Of a stretch of 64,000 nt of DNA, positions 24,858-34,574 are shown piece by piece. The DNA lies in NCBI RefSeq assembly GCF_029223585.1, contig NZ_CP119424.1, positions 1,426,001 through 1,490,000 of the forward strand, given 5' to 3'. Origin of the DNA: Photobacterium sp. DA100 (GTDB lineage Bacteria; Pseudomonadota; Gammaproteobacteria; Enterobacterales; Vibrionaceae). Each line of letters starts with the position of its first letter. The first letter of the stretch is position 1. Under the pieces are notes generated by a model. That model ran no database searches. It had not been told where the DNA came from and saw only the letters and a program-made list of their open reading frames with translations. Position numbers and translations under genes: made by a program.

Positions 24858-26144
24858 TCACTTATGGACCATGATCTCCAAGATCTGGACATCAGTTTGT
24901 GTCATTGCGCCATTGGCCAATGCAGACATATTTCGGATTGAGGCATCGACATCATCCGCAACGATACCTTCATTCCCCGTTACGCGGATACCATCGAGTG
25001 CCATCAATGCTGCTTTTATGGCAGCGCTCGCCGACGATGACACCTTCATCGCACAACTGGTCTTGGCACCGTCACAGATGATCCCGGTGATATCGCCAAT
25101 CATGCTGCAGATAGCATTACTGATATGGCGGAACTGCCCCCCGAGTAACCAAGTCATACCTGCCACGGCTCCCATCGAGGCGGTTGTAGCACCGCACAGA
25201 GCCGATAGCTTGTTCTGATAGCTTTTGATATAGATAGCCATCAAATGCGACATCATCAGGGCGCGCACCGTTGTTTCGTGATCGGCTTTAACATGCTCGG
25301 CGACCACCACCACAGGCATTGTCGCGGCAATCCCTTGGTTACCCGAGCCCGAGTTACTCATCGCCGGTTTCATCGCACCATCCATGCGGGCATCAGATGC
25401 CGCGGATGTACGACGCAGAATATCTGTCAGCAGGCCTCCGGACAGCAGGCCGCGATCGACATTGCGTTGGAACGTCGCACCAATTTGCAGACCGTACTTT
25501 CCTGTTAGCCCTTCTTTCGATAGCTCATCGTTCAATGAATAGGCTTGGGAGATAAAATCAATGTCTTCCAAAGGAGCATTCAAGGCGAACTCAAAGATAT
25601 CCTGGGCTGTCGCCTGCTCGAAGATATTTTCTCTTGCCGGAACTTGGCTACTATCTGCCTGATCGGCAATAAACAGTGGCTGGCCATTTTTTTCAATCGA
25701 AACAATACGCGTATGGCTATCGGCAATAATGACGGTCACCGAATCATCACCACTGGTTACGGTCACTTTGGCAAACAAGATATTGCTGACGTCCGCAACA
25801 CCAACCGACACCACACCAGTGTCGAGCATCGCTTTGGCACTAGCAACATCTTGCGAAGTGATGTTTCTCAGTACCTCCAGGCCCGCATCCGCGTCGCCTG
25901 CAAGCGCACCCACGGCTGCGGCAATCGGCAACCCCACCATTCCGGTACCCGGTACACCGACCCCCATTCCATTTTTCATTAAGTTCGGTGAGACATAAGC
26001 GTCAATTTTGGTTGGAGCAAGATTAAGCTCACGCGTTGCCACGGCAGCAGCCAACGCAACAGAGACAGGCTCGGTACACCCCAACGCAGGCACAACTTCA
26101 CGCTGTACTGTCTCAACAAAACCATTCCACAGATGCTTTTTCAT
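24858..26144 (-). CDS. cyuA: L-cysteine desulfidase family protein (CyuA/YhaM, UPF0597)
   Basis: 428 residues from the ATG at 26144, with AAGGTGAT seven bases upstream. The family start [17 protein letters not shown] is at residues ~14-30. Conserved cysteines in [36 protein letters not shown] (with SCAMKV next) would ligate the Fe-S cluster. CyuA degrades L-cysteine to pyruvate, ammonia and sulfide and is oxygen-sensitive; related proteins act on L-serine. No transporter such as cyuP is adjacent. Confidence 0.85.
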   Translation of the reverse strand: MKKHLWNGFVETVQREVVPALGCTEPVSVALAAAVATRELNLAPTKIDAYVSPNLMKNGMGVGVPGTGMVGLPIAAAVGALAGDADAGLEVLRNITSQDVASAKAMLDTGVVSVGVADVSNILFAKVTVTSGDDSVTVIIADSHTRIVSIEKNGQPLFIADQADSSQVPARENIFEQATAQDIFEFALNAPLEDIDFISQAYSLNDELSKEGLTGKYGLQIGATFQRNVDRGLLSGGLLTDILRRTSAASDARMDGAMKPAMSNSGSGNQGIAATMPVVVVAEHVKADHETTVRALMMSHLMAIYIKSYQNKLSALCGATTASMGAVAGMTWLLGGQFRHISNAICSMIGDITGIICDGAKTSCAMKVSSSASAAIKAALMALDGIRVTGNEGIVADDVDASIRNMSALANGAMTQTDVQILEIMVHK

Positions 26145-26503
26145 GTTCATCACCTTCATGACATTAGGTAGGGTTGCCGGGCTCATTAGAATGCAATAAA
26201 AGAAAACATAAGCCCTTGTCTTTATGAGGTTTAATGTACAGCTATCTTGAGAAAAAGATTTTCTTATTTCGCCTATATAAATCAGTTATTTTAGAAAAAC
26301 TTTCTCCCACAAGAGAAAAGCGTGACACAAATCAACCGGAATATCCCTTTCAAGGCAAATAAAACCACTACCAAGCAAATCATCATCGTCTCACCTGATG
26401 ATTCAGATAAATTACGCCCACAAAAAACGGCCTCATCTGAGACCGTTCGAAGTAAATTTCCAACCATGCTTCGCTATCTAGCGGTGATGACTCAAGCAGC
26501 CAA
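26145..26503. other. Region between cyuA and the Nudix gene
   Basis: About 360 bases holding the cyuA promoter side and the Nudix terminator (26422-26447). A small open frame starting at 26322 runs into the antisense of the Nudix gene and is not considered real. Confidence 0.45.
26422..26447 (-). terminator. Terminator of the Nudix gene
   Basis: On the minus strand AACGGTCTCA pairs with TGAGGCCGTT-like sequence around a short loop and is followed by TTTTTT. Confidence 0.82.
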
Positions 26504-27082
26504 TCAGCTTGCGGCTCTAAAGAGGATTTCCCCGTCTTCCGCCGTCCCTTTGTCCATCAATTCAGCAACAATGGTTTTCAGCAAGAACGTTTCACGTTCG
26601 ATCGACATGCCTTTTTTTTCGCTGTTGGCAATCGTGTGCTCATTATGGGCAATCGCATCATAGATATTGATCCAAACTGGCTTCATACCGTTCTTCACTT
26701 CATAATCTTCCAGCTTGGTGTCGCCCAGCTGCTCATCGATGCTACAGACGTAACAGTAAGAAAGCATATGCATGATGTCATGTTCTGGCTTGTACCATGG
26801 GCGGTACTCTTCGTAGATACCAAACTCACGAATATCACGGATGTTTTGTGCGCCAGTTTCTTCCTGCAGTTCGCGGATCAACCCCTCAATGGCATCTTCC
26901 CCTTCATCAATGCCACCCCCCGGTAAGGTATAGTCGTGGTATCGCTCGGTGTACAACATTAGGATATTGTCACCATTGAGGATAATGCCCCGTGCCGCCT
27001 TCCGATGAAACGTATTGTATTGAAGCTCAGAGGTATCAAGCTCGTTTAAATCAGGGTGCACAGTTGATTTTAGTAGTCGCAT
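26504..27082 (-). CDS. Nudix hydrolase
   Basis: 192 residues from the ATG at 27082; GGAA lies upstream. The Nudix box is complete: GGGIDEGEDAIEGLIRELQE followed by ETG (GX5EX7REUXEEXGU), residues ~61-83. A preceding RKAARGIILNGDNILMLYT strand fits the fold. The substrate is a nucleoside diphosphate derivative of unknown identity; MutT/ADP-ribose-type and other specificities cannot be separated by eye. It is a single gene with its own terminator. Confidence 0.88.
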   Translation of the reverse strand: MRLLKSTVHPDLNELDTSELQYNTFHRKAARGIILNGDNILMLYTERYHDYTLPGGGIDEGEDAIEGLIRELQEETGAQNIRDIREFGIYEEYRPWYKPEHDIMHMLSYCYVCSIDEQLGDTKLEDYEVKNGMKPVWINIYDAIAHNEHTIANSEKKGMSIERETFLLKTIVAELMDKGTAEDGEILFRAAS

Positions 27083-27228
27083 ATTTCTTTTCCGAACGCT
27101 TCTGCAAGCGGTGCATTCTAGCCGATAACCCCGCAATCCCCAAATCAAAGCGATTTGAGGCAGACACCAAGCCACAAAACCCCGCCACGAATGCTCGCTG
27201 AATAAGCCTGAGATTAGCCCGTTGGGTC

Positions 27229-29580
27229 TTAATTGAACTGGAATAAACGCTTAAAGAAATTCTCTACTTTACGCACACACCCCTGCTTCAATGTCCCTTG
27301 AGGATCCCAGGCGGGTAGGTGTGTTTGCCCGACACAGCTTTGCGATAAAACACCGTGTTGATCACGGTAATAGTCAAAGTCACTAATTTGAGCCGGGGTC
27401 TGTAAGACCAGAGGTTCCGGATCGCGGCTTTGGATATAGTCTGCATACAAACGGAGCGGGCCTGACGAGCCGGTAAGCTTAACGGCCTTGTTATCATCGC
27501 GCCCCATCCATACGGTTACCACTTCACGGCCATCGACACCGACATACCAGCTGTCTCGGCCTCTATCAGAAGTACCGGTTTTGCCGGCCAACCGTGATGA
27601 TGGCAGCAAGCTGTTAAGGTAACGCCCTGTCCCTTCGCTAACAACACGCTGCAGCCCGTACATGGTCAGCCAAGCCGCTTGCAGTGAGACAGCCTGGGTG
27701 GATACCGGCAAGGATTGATAAAGGATATTCCCTTCGCTATCAACCACTGCACCCAGTGCCGAGAGTTCAGTACGATGGCCGCCACTGGCAATGGTCTGAT
27801 ACATCTGGGTCACTTCTACCGGGGTCAGGGTGAATGCCCCGAGCAGCATAGACGGCAGCTTCGGCACTTCATTTTTATCGATACCGAGTTTTTCCATGGT
27901 GTTGATCACTTCATCCAGGCCAACCGCCATGCCCAGATTCACCGTCGGGATGTTATAGGACTTCGCTAAGGCGCTATACAGCGGTACCTCGCCCCGGTAC
28001 TGCCTGTCATAGTTTCGCGGCGACCAATTCTCCCCGTTCTGGCCCTTCAGGGTCAACGGCCTGTCTTGAAGGCTGGTTGCCAAGGAGAAGCGCTTAGGCA
28101 TCTCCAGCGCGGCAAGGTATACCGCTGGTTTAACCACAGAGCCAATCTGGCGCTTGGCATCCACGGCCCGGTTGAAGCCGTCATACCCCGGGCGTGAGCC
28201 GCCGACCATGGCACGGATTTCTCCGCTGACTCTATCGGCAACCACCACGGCAGTTTCAAGCTGGTCACCGGCTTTCGACTCAAGCTGTGGGATCATTTTG
28301 CGAACGGATTGCTCGGCCAACTCCTGTGAGCGCGGATCCAATGTGGTGAATAGCCTTAGTCCCCGCCCCGCCTCATAGTTTTTCACCTTCGCGGCCAGTT
28401 CCCGCTGAAGCTGGCCGAAATATGCAGGCTGACGGTTGGAAATTGTCCCTTTGGTTTGTATATCAAGGGGCTTATCTACCGCGGCAAGATAATCCTCTTG
28501 CTCCAGCACGCCATTTTCAAACATCAGCTGCAACACGAGATCACGTCGGTGCTTGGCCCGCTCAGGATATCGCCACGGATTGTAATATGAGGGCCCTTTG
28601 ACCAGACCAACAAGAAATGCTTGCTGGTCCACGCGAAGCTCAGACAGTGGCAGGCCAAAATAAAACCGCGAGCCAAGTTCGAAGCCATGCACCGCATCGC
28701 GACCGCTCTGGGCCAGGTACACCTGGTTTAGATACGCATCAAGGATCTGATCTTTGCTGTAGCGATAGTCGATAATCAAAGCCATGTATGCTTCGCGGGC
28801 TTTGCGCCACAGACTACGCTCGCTGGTCAAAAACATATTTTTGGCCAATTGCTGGGTCAAGGTACTGCCGCCCTGAACCGTTCGGCCTGCCTTGAGGTTG
28901 GCAATGAACGCCCGGGCGATAGCCGTTGGCGAGACGCCGTCATGCTGATAGAAATCTCTATCTTCTGTTGCAATCAGAGCATCGATCAAAGCGTCAGGCA
29001 TTTCATCCTTCGGCCGGTAAATGCGCTGCTCTTCTGTCTGCGCTTCTAGCATACCCAACAACTTAGGCTCAACCCGGATATAGCCCAGCTCACGGTTTGA
29101 CTCAACCTCAGTGATCGATCTCACCTTGGAGTAATCAAATTTGACAACGACATGGCGCGCTTCCTGCTGCCCATCGCGAAATTCAAATGGTCGGCGGATC
29201 AATTCAACGGCCAGCCGACTGGTCGAGTATTCGCCAGGGCGAGTAGGTTTGCTGACCTTGCGGTACTTCAATACTTCCAACTCGTTGATTAAGTCTTCAT
29301 AACGGACCAGCACACCCGGCTGAAGCGACAGTTCGCGCGCATAAACCACAGAAGGAAGCTGCCACAGTTGCCCCTCGAACTTGGCCGTGACTTCTTCATT
29401 GATATCCATGCCCATTTTAATCAAGCCTCCCGTAGTAAGCAGGCAGACACCTACTACAGCAAACTTCAATTTCCGGTAAGAACGACGAGGCTTGACGCTT
29501 TTCTTTGGTGCCGCGGATTCAGATGATGAGATACCCAGTTCAGTTATTTGAGGCTCAATACGCTTCTGTTGCTTGGTCAT
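27229..29580 (-). CDS. mrcB: Penicillin-binding protein 1B
   Basis: 783 residues from the ATG at 29580. A short cytoplasmic tail, one membrane helix (~38-58), a UB2H-like domain (~75-165), a glycosyltransferase domain with ATEDRDFYQHDGVSPTAIAR and the GGSTLTQQLAKN motif (~200-370), and a transpeptidase domain with the nucleophile S-x-x-K as SVVKPAVYL, SYN (KSYNIPTVNLG) and KTG (GKTGTSDRGRDSWYVG). It polymerises and cross-links peptidoglycan and normally needs the lipoprotein LpoB. The C-terminus is short (NFFKRLFQFN). A single gene with no signs of damage. Confidence 0.94.
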   Translation of the reverse strand: MTKQQKRIEPQITELGISSSESAAPKKSVKPRRSYRKLKFAVVGVCLLTTGGLIKMGMDINEEVTAKFEGQLWQLPSVVYARELSLQPGVLVRYEDLINELEVLKYRKVSKPTRPGEYSTSRLAVELIRRPFEFRDGQQEARHVVVKFDYSKVRSITEVESNRELGYIRVEPKLLGMLEAQTEEQRIYRPKDEMPDALIDALIATEDRDFYQHDGVSPTAIARAFIANLKAGRTVQGGSTLTQQLAKNMFLTSERSLWRKAREAYMALIIDYRYSKDQILDAYLNQVYLAQSGRDAVHGFELGSRFYFGLPLSELRVDQQAFLVGLVKGPSYYNPWRYPERAKHRRDLVLQLMFENGVLEQEDYLAAVDKPLDIQTKGTISNRQPAYFGQLQRELAAKVKNYEAGRGLRLFTTLDPRSQELAEQSVRKMIPQLESKAGDQLETAVVVADRVSGEIRAMVGGSRPGYDGFNRAVDAKRQIGSVVKPAVYLAALEMPKRFSLATSLQDRPLTLKGQNGENWSPRNYDRQYRGEVPLYSALAKSYNIPTVNLGMAVGLDEVINTMEKLGIDKNEVPKLPSMLLGAFTLTPVEVTQMYQTIASGGHRTELSALGAVVDSEGNILYQSLPVSTQAVSLQAAWLTMYGLQRVVSEGTGRYLNSLLPSSRLAGKTGTSDRGRDSWYVGVDGREVVTVWMGRDDNKAVKLTGSSGPLRLYADYIQSRDPEPLVLQTPAQISDFDYYRDQHGVLSQSCVGQTHLPAWDPQGTLKQGCVRKVENFFKRLFQFN

Positions 29581-29764
29581 AATGTCGCTTTCGTTACAAA
29601 TTCGCGCCGACCATACCGCAAGGTTCACCTAACTTTGTCAGTAATCTGTCAAAGCATTATCCCCCTTTATGAGTACAACCAGCCTAAGGCCCCCCAATAG
29701 CTGGAAATTAAGCTCAAAATCACGCAAAATACGCGCCCACAACTGATAGCCAAGCAGAGAGATA

Positions 29765-30217
29765 ATGGAACGCGATTACAAACTAGAGTGCCTGATGACG
29801 ATGCCACGCCATGAGCTGGAAGAATTCAGCTTACGGGTGATTGGCCGCATGGTGCCTGAAGATATGATGCAAGAAATCTTTACCTTTGAGCAGGAAGAGA
29901 TCGACAGCGAAGATCGCATGAAGTCTGCACAGTTCGATGCCATGCTACGAATGACAGCCATCGCGCTTGGTGAAGTCAGCGCCGCGTTTGCCGAATCGGA
30001 CAATGCCCACCAGAACACCGTGCGCATGACCCGCCTTATTCTCTGGCATTTCTACGCGATGTCATTCAACCTGGAAGAAGCCGTCACCCTGGAGCAGCAT
30101 TGCGACCAGGTAGAAAAACTGTTGGTCAACGCGCCCAAAGACGCATTTGGCTGGATTAAAGTACTGACCGACTTGCTTCACACTTACGCTGAGCTCAACG
30201 AGCAGCGTAACGGCTAA
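29765..30217 (+). CDS. Hypothetical helical cytoplasmic protein
   Basis: 150 residues, acidic and predicted mostly helical, no signal peptide or membrane segment. It begins MERDYKLECLMTMPRHELEE and has long amphipathic stretches (MRMTRLILWHFYAMSFNLEE, VEKLLVNAPKDAFGWIKVLT). AGAGAG precedes the ATG. The family is not recognised. It lies divergent from mrcB and convergent with the phosphohexomutase gene. Codon use is like its neighbours, so it is probably a real core gene. Confidence 0.68.
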   Translation: MERDYKLECLMTMPRHELEEFSLRVIGRMVPEDMMQEIFTFEQEEIDSEDRMKSAQFDAMLRMTAIALGEVSAAFAESDNAHQNTVRMTRLILWHFYAMSFNLEEAVTLEQHCDQVEKLLVNAPKDAFGWIKVLTDLLHTYAELNEQRNG

Positions 30218-30253
30218 GCAGCCTATCCCGGTAACTTCCGATATTTAGGTCAT

Positions 30254-30286
30254 TCCCCAGCCAGTACAACAATACCTCGCTGGGGA
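30254..30286. terminator. Bidirectional hairpin between convergent genes
   Basis: TCCCCAGC pairs with GCTGGGGA around a 17-nt loop, between the hypothetical gene and the phosphohexomutase. Confidence 0.65.
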
Positions 30287-30293
30287 GACGACA

Positions 30294-32000
30294 TTATTCC
30301 AGTGAAGCTTGATGCTTACGGATCAAATCATCCATTGCCTGTTGGGCATGCTGCTGAACATGGCTGAAACAATCTTCGTGGCTCATCGCTTCAACCACTT
30401 CGTAATAGCACTTGAGCTTAGGCTCTGTTCCTGATGGCCTGACCACCACCCGGGAACCATCATCGAGGTGATAAATCAACACATCACTCGGCGGTAAGTC
30501 TATCTCCTCAATCCGCCCATCGGCATGAATACGCTGCGACAGTTTCAAATCATCAATAATGGCCACCCCCCTTCCGGCAATATGGGTTGGAGGCGTTGCG
30601 CGCAAACTGTCACCTACCGGTGGCGACCCCGGTTGCAAGGCAATACTTCGCTGGGCATTGATATACAGGCCGTGTTCCCTGTAGATAGACTCAAGCTGGT
30701 CCCATACCGTTTTTCCTTTTGCCGCAAGCTCTGCTGCTAACTGGGCAAACGCTACCAGGGCAGACAATCCGTCTTTATCCCACACAGTATTACCGACGGT
30801 GTAGCCTAACGCTTCCTCATAGGCGAAAAGAAATTGACTGTCTGCGGTTTGCTTGTCCATTGCTACGTTGGTCAACCACTTGAACCCGGTCAACGTTTGG
30901 TAGAACACGGCATCCACCGACTCGGCGATTTTCTTAAGCAAGGTGGAAGAAACAATGGTGGTACCAACCAAATTTTGGGTCGGGGCAGCATGGGTCAGCA
31001 AATAATGCCCCAGCAAGACACCGACCTGATCCCCGGTCAGCATTTGGTATTCCCCTTCCTCCGTTCTCACCGCGACGGCAAAGCGGTCGGCATCGGGATC
31101 ATTGGCACAGGCCAACATGGCTTGATGCTTATCGGCTTCTGCAATCACAAGATCCATTGCCCCCGGCTCTTCCGGGTTAGGGAAATTGACAGTGGGAAAT
31201 GTCCCATCGGGCTCGCGCTGAGCGGCCACACTGTAAACTTTGCTGAATCCGGCATCGGCCAACAGTGATTCGGCCAGCTCCGCACCGACGCCGTGCATTG
31301 CGGTGTAGGCAAGACTCAGTGCCTCAGGCTGATGATGATTTGACAACAGCGGGCTATTATTTAGCGCCTTGCGGTATTCGGTATAGAAATCATCATTTAA
31401 CCAGACCAGCAGCCCTTCCCGCTCTCCATCCTCTACCGAGTGTTGCGGTAACGGCTCTGCAGCGGCGATATCAATTTGACCGGCTATACCCGAGTCGTGG
31501 GGGGGGATAATTTGGGCGCCATTGCCCCAGTATACCTTGAACCCGTTATACGCCGGTGGGTTATGACTAGCAGTGACGACCACGCCTGCTGCTGCATTGA
31601 GGTGACGCACGCCAAAGGCGACGACGGGGGTCGGAGCCACATTATCGGTCAGGAAAACCTTGATCCCCAAAAACGTCAGCATTGCCGCTGCATCGTGAGC
31701 AAACTGACGTGAATCCGGACGGCCATCATAGCCAATGACCACACCCTTGATGGCAGACTGCGGCTCAACCTGCTGCAGGTACTTACCTAGCCCCAATGCC
31801 GTTTCTTGAATAACCAGCCGGTTCATCCGATTTGGTCCGGCTCCAACGATCCCGCGCAGCCCAGCAGTACCGAAGGCCAAACGCGAAGCAAACCGCTCAG
31901 CCAACTCCGATTGGTTATTAGCATCAACGAGTTTTTGAAGTTCTTTGCGTGTAACCGGATCAGGATCCCGTGCTAACCATGTTGAGACTTCTGGTTGCAT
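30294..32000 (-). CDS. Phospho-sugar mutase (phosphoglucomutase/phosphomannomutase superfamily)
   Basis: 568 residues, the length of the PgcA/PGM2-like subgroup. AFGTAGLRG is at ~42-50; the phosphoserine motif TASHNPPAYNGFKVYW near 140; metal-binding DPDADR near 305; sugar-binding EEALGY near 395; and PSGTEPK near 520. It probably interconverts glucose-1-phosphate and glucose-6-phosphate, linking glycogen and maltodextrin breakdown with glycolysis; the exact sugar is not certain. AAGG lies six bases before the ATG. Its position is 8 kb from the maltose genes, so no operon link. Confidence 0.88.
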   Translation of the reverse strand: MQPEVSTWLARDPDPVTRKELQKLVDANNQSELAERFASRLAFGTAGLRGIVGAGPNRMNRLVIQETALGLGKYLQQVEPQSAIKGVVIGYDGRPDSRQFAHDAAAMLTFLGIKVFLTDNVAPTPVVAFGVRHLNAAAGVVVTASHNPPAYNGFKVYWGNGAQIIPPHDSGIAGQIDIAAAEPLPQHSVEDGEREGLLVWLNDDFYTEYRKALNNSPLLSNHHQPEALSLAYTAMHGVGAELAESLLADAGFSKVYSVAAQREPDGTFPTVNFPNPEEPGAMDLVIAEADKHQAMLACANDPDADRFAVAVRTEEGEYQMLTGDQVGVLLGHYLLTHAAPTQNLVGTTIVSSTLLKKIAESVDAVFYQTLTGFKWLTNVAMDKQTADSQFLFAYEEALGYTVGNTVWDKDGLSALVAFAQLAAELAAKGKTVWDQLESIYREHGLYINAQRSIALQPGSPPVGDSLRATPPTHIAGRGVAIIDDLKLSQRIHADGRIEEIDLPPSDVLIYHLDDGSRVVVRPSGTEPKLKCYYEVVEAMSHEDCFSHVQQHAQQAMDDLIRKHQASLE

Positions 32001-32147
32001 GTCGACCTTCCCTTTTTAAGACCATTTGGGAAAGTATAGAGCGTGTGCCACAGGGAACAATCACCTCTGTCTTAAAAGGCAGACTTGGCATTACGGAGAG
32101 TAAGTCATTGGAAGGCGGTGCGTGAGCCGTGTTTTACAACTATAAAA

Positions 32148-32175
32148 AAATCCAGCTCCCTTAGGAGCTGGATTT
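32148..32175 (-). terminator. Terminator of deaD
   Basis: AAATCCAGCTCC pairs exactly with GGAGCTGGATTT around a 4-nt loop, followed on the minus strand by TTTT. Confidence 0.88.
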
Positions 32176-32211
32176 GCAAGTCATCAAATTAGATTGTGTA
32201 ATCTAGGTTGA

Positions 32212-34110
32212 TTAATCTTCGAAGCGAGGCTTACGGTCGCGGCGAGGTGCGCCATGGTTACGCTCACCACGGAAGCTACCACGGTTATCACCACCACGGT
32301 TGCGATCGAAACGACGCTCGCCGTCACGACGTGGGCGGAAGCCTTCGCGGTTACCTTCACGGTTGCCATCGCGGTTACCACGGTAGCCACCACGGTTGCC
32401 ATCACGGCCGCCACGGCGGTGCTCGCGAAGTACATCGTCAGCAACAACTACGGCTTTCGCTTCGTTCTGGCGAATGCGTAGTTTCTTAAGCTGTGCAGCC
32501 ACTTCGCTGGTCATCTTCTTAGGAAGCTGAACATAAGTGTGCTCTGGAGCCAACTTAATCGCACCGATGAACTCTTTGCTTAGGCCCAGTTCGTTTGCGA
32601 TTGCGCCAACGATATCTTTAACCTGAACGCCTTGCTCACGGCCAACCTGTAGCTGGTAAGTATCCCAGTCAGCAGTGTTGAAGCTACGACGCTCACGGCG
32701 TTCGCCACGCTCACCGCGTTCACCGCCACGGTCATCACGGCGACGCTCACGACGCTGCTTGTCACGCTCGATAGCAGCAATCATTGGGTCCGGACCTTTG
32801 TAGAACAGAGGACGGTTACCCTGCTGGCGCTTAAGCAGCATAGCGGCAAGTGTTGAAGCATCAACTTCAATTGTTTCTTGTAGCTTCTCTACCAGCTCAA
32901 CGAAAGCTTCTAGGCTTGCTTCTTCTTTCTGTGCTTCTAGTTCCTGACCCAAACGGTTCAGACGTGCTTCAGCAACAGCGTCACGTAGAGGAAGCTGGAT
33001 TTCTTCCATACGAGACTTAGTAACACGCTCGATTGTACGCAGCATGCGGATCTGGTTAGTACGAACCAATAGGATCGCTTTACCGTTACGACCAGCACGG
33101 CCAGTACGACCGATACGGTGGATGTATGACTCAACATCGAATGGGATGTCGTAGTTAAATACGTGCGTAATACGCGGAACATCAAGACCACGAGCAACAA
33201 CGTCAGTTGCTACTAGGATATCGATAACACCTTTCTTGATGTGATCAACCGTACGCTCACGTAGAGACTGAGGAATATCACCGTGAAGAGCAGCAGCTTT
33301 GAAGCCGCGTGCAGATAGCCAGTCAGCCAGACGCTCGGTATCCTGACGAGTACGTACGAATACGATAGACGCATCAGTATCTTCAGTTTCAAGAAGACGC
33401 ATCATTGCTTCGTCTTTCTCTACGCCTTTAACAACCCAGAACTGCTGCTCAACCTGAGATACAGTACGGTTTTCACCAGCAACGTCGATACGCGCAGGTT
33501 CACGCAGGAAACGGTCAACGATTTCTTTAACCATTGGCGGCATAGTTGCAGAGAACAGAACACGCTGTGCTGTTTCTGGCGCTTGCTCCATGATCCAAGT
33601 AACGTCGTCAACGAAGCCCATTTTCAGCATTTCGTCTGCTTCATCAAGTACAAACGTGTGTACTTCATCAAGGTGTAGACGATCACGCGTGATAAGGTCT
33701 TTAACACGGCCAGGAGTACCAACAACAATGTGGGCACCGCTCTTAAGGGCACGCATTTGATCAACGATAGAAGCACCACCGTAAATCTCTAGAACTTTCA
33801 GACCCTTAACGTTCTGACCTAGAGTCTTGATTTCAGCTGCTACCTGAATCGCTAGTTCACGAGTCGGAGCCATAACAATAGCCTGAGGCTTGTGCTGGCC
33901 AAGATCTAGTTTGTTTAGCAGAGGCAGTGAGAATGCCGCTGTTTTACCTGTACCAGTTTGCGCTTTACCAAGTGCATCAGTACCAGTAAGTAGAAGAGGA
34001 ATAGACGCCGCCTGGATAGGAGTCGGCGCAACGAAGCCCATTGAGTCTAGTGCGGATAGTAGTGTGTCGGCCAGGTCTAACTGGCGAAATTCTGTAACAG
34101 ATTCTTGCAT
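32212..34110 (-). CDS. deaD: DEAD-box RNA helicase DeaD/CsdA
   Basis: 632 residues from the ATG at 34110 (MQESVTEFRQLDLADTLLSA); a longer frame upstream has no support. Motifs: Q motif, AQTGTGKT, PTRELA, TPGRV, DEADEM, SATMPP, RGLDVPR and HRIGRTGR. After the helicase core (~1-370) comes a DbpA-like RNA-binding domain (~480-555), then an Arg/Gly-rich tail with repeated GNR/GNRE/RGG units (from ~560). It unwinds structured RNA, helping ribosome assembly and mRNA turnover, especially in the cold. The tail codons create a low-complexity CCACGG-type DNA repeat at 32230-32430. Confidence 0.94.
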   Translation of the reverse strand: MQESVTEFRQLDLADTLLSALDSMGFVAPTPIQAASIPLLLTGTDALGKAQTGTGKTAAFSLPLLNKLDLGQHKPQAIVMAPTRELAIQVAAEIKTLGQNVKGLKVLEIYGGASIVDQMRALKSGAHIVVGTPGRVKDLITRDRLHLDEVHTFVLDEADEMLKMGFVDDVTWIMEQAPETAQRVLFSATMPPMVKEIVDRFLREPARIDVAGENRTVSQVEQQFWVVKGVEKDEAMMRLLETEDTDASIVFVRTRQDTERLADWLSARGFKAAALHGDIPQSLRERTVDHIKKGVIDILVATDVVARGLDVPRITHVFNYDIPFDVESYIHRIGRTGRAGRNGKAILLVRTNQIRMLRTIERVTKSRMEEIQLPLRDAVAEARLNRLGQELEAQKEEASLEAFVELVEKLQETIEVDASTLAAMLLKRQQGNRPLFYKGPDPMIAAIERDKQRRERRRDDRGGERGERGERRERRSFNTADWDTYQLQVGREQGVQVKDIVGAIANELGLSKEFIGAIKLAPEHTYVQLPKKMTSEVAAQLKKLRIRQNEAKAVVVADDVLREHRRGGRDGNRGGYRGNRDGNREGNREGFRPRRDGERRFDRNRGGDNRGSFRGERNHGAPRRDRKPRFED

Positions 34111-34574
34111 TGGGATCCCAATAAATGATCTAACGTAAAACGGGGCCCCTTCGGCTATAAAACGGTTCTGCAACAGCAACCACAAGCTTGGGCCTCGACT
34201 ATAGAGGCGCGCATTGTGCGTCATTACAAGATAAAAAGCCAGAAAAAATTGAGCACTGTCACAAATTAACCTTCAAGCACCTATTATTTATACAATAAGT
34301 GCAACAGGTCAGCCATTTCCGAGAAAAATTAGTCACTCATCGCATTTAAAACACATTTCAATTGCCCCTATTTGGCCGACTTTTGTTACAAATAGTTGCT
34401 TCAATTAACCGCTGAGCCTACTCAACTCATTCAACCCAGAGCAAATTATCGCAACCCCTGCATAATTTTCCCGTTAAACAAATATGATAATCCGATGTCA
34501 GCATAGGCTTGGCGCTTGGTTTTATGGACTGAAAACTTTATAGTGTGCGTGTTAACAACCTGAGACCGGGCATA
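34111..34574. promoter_or_regulatory. Divergent leader region of deaD and rnb
   Basis: About 460 bases. The deaD side has a long GC-richer 5' leader (to ~34220) with potential hairpins such as GGGGCCCC near 34142, as expected for a cold-inducible gene. The rest is AT-rich promoter DNA. No gene or known RNA is recognised. Confidence 0.45.

Noticed and set aside
26322..26663. 113-codon plus-strand open frame
   Set aside because: Its second half is antisense to the Nudix gene and its middle contains that gene's terminator.
32208..32489. His/Gly- and Thr/Val-rich open frames opposite the 3' end of deaD
   Set aside because: They arise from the Arg/Gly repeat codons of the DeaD tail read on the other strand; low complexity and no start signals.
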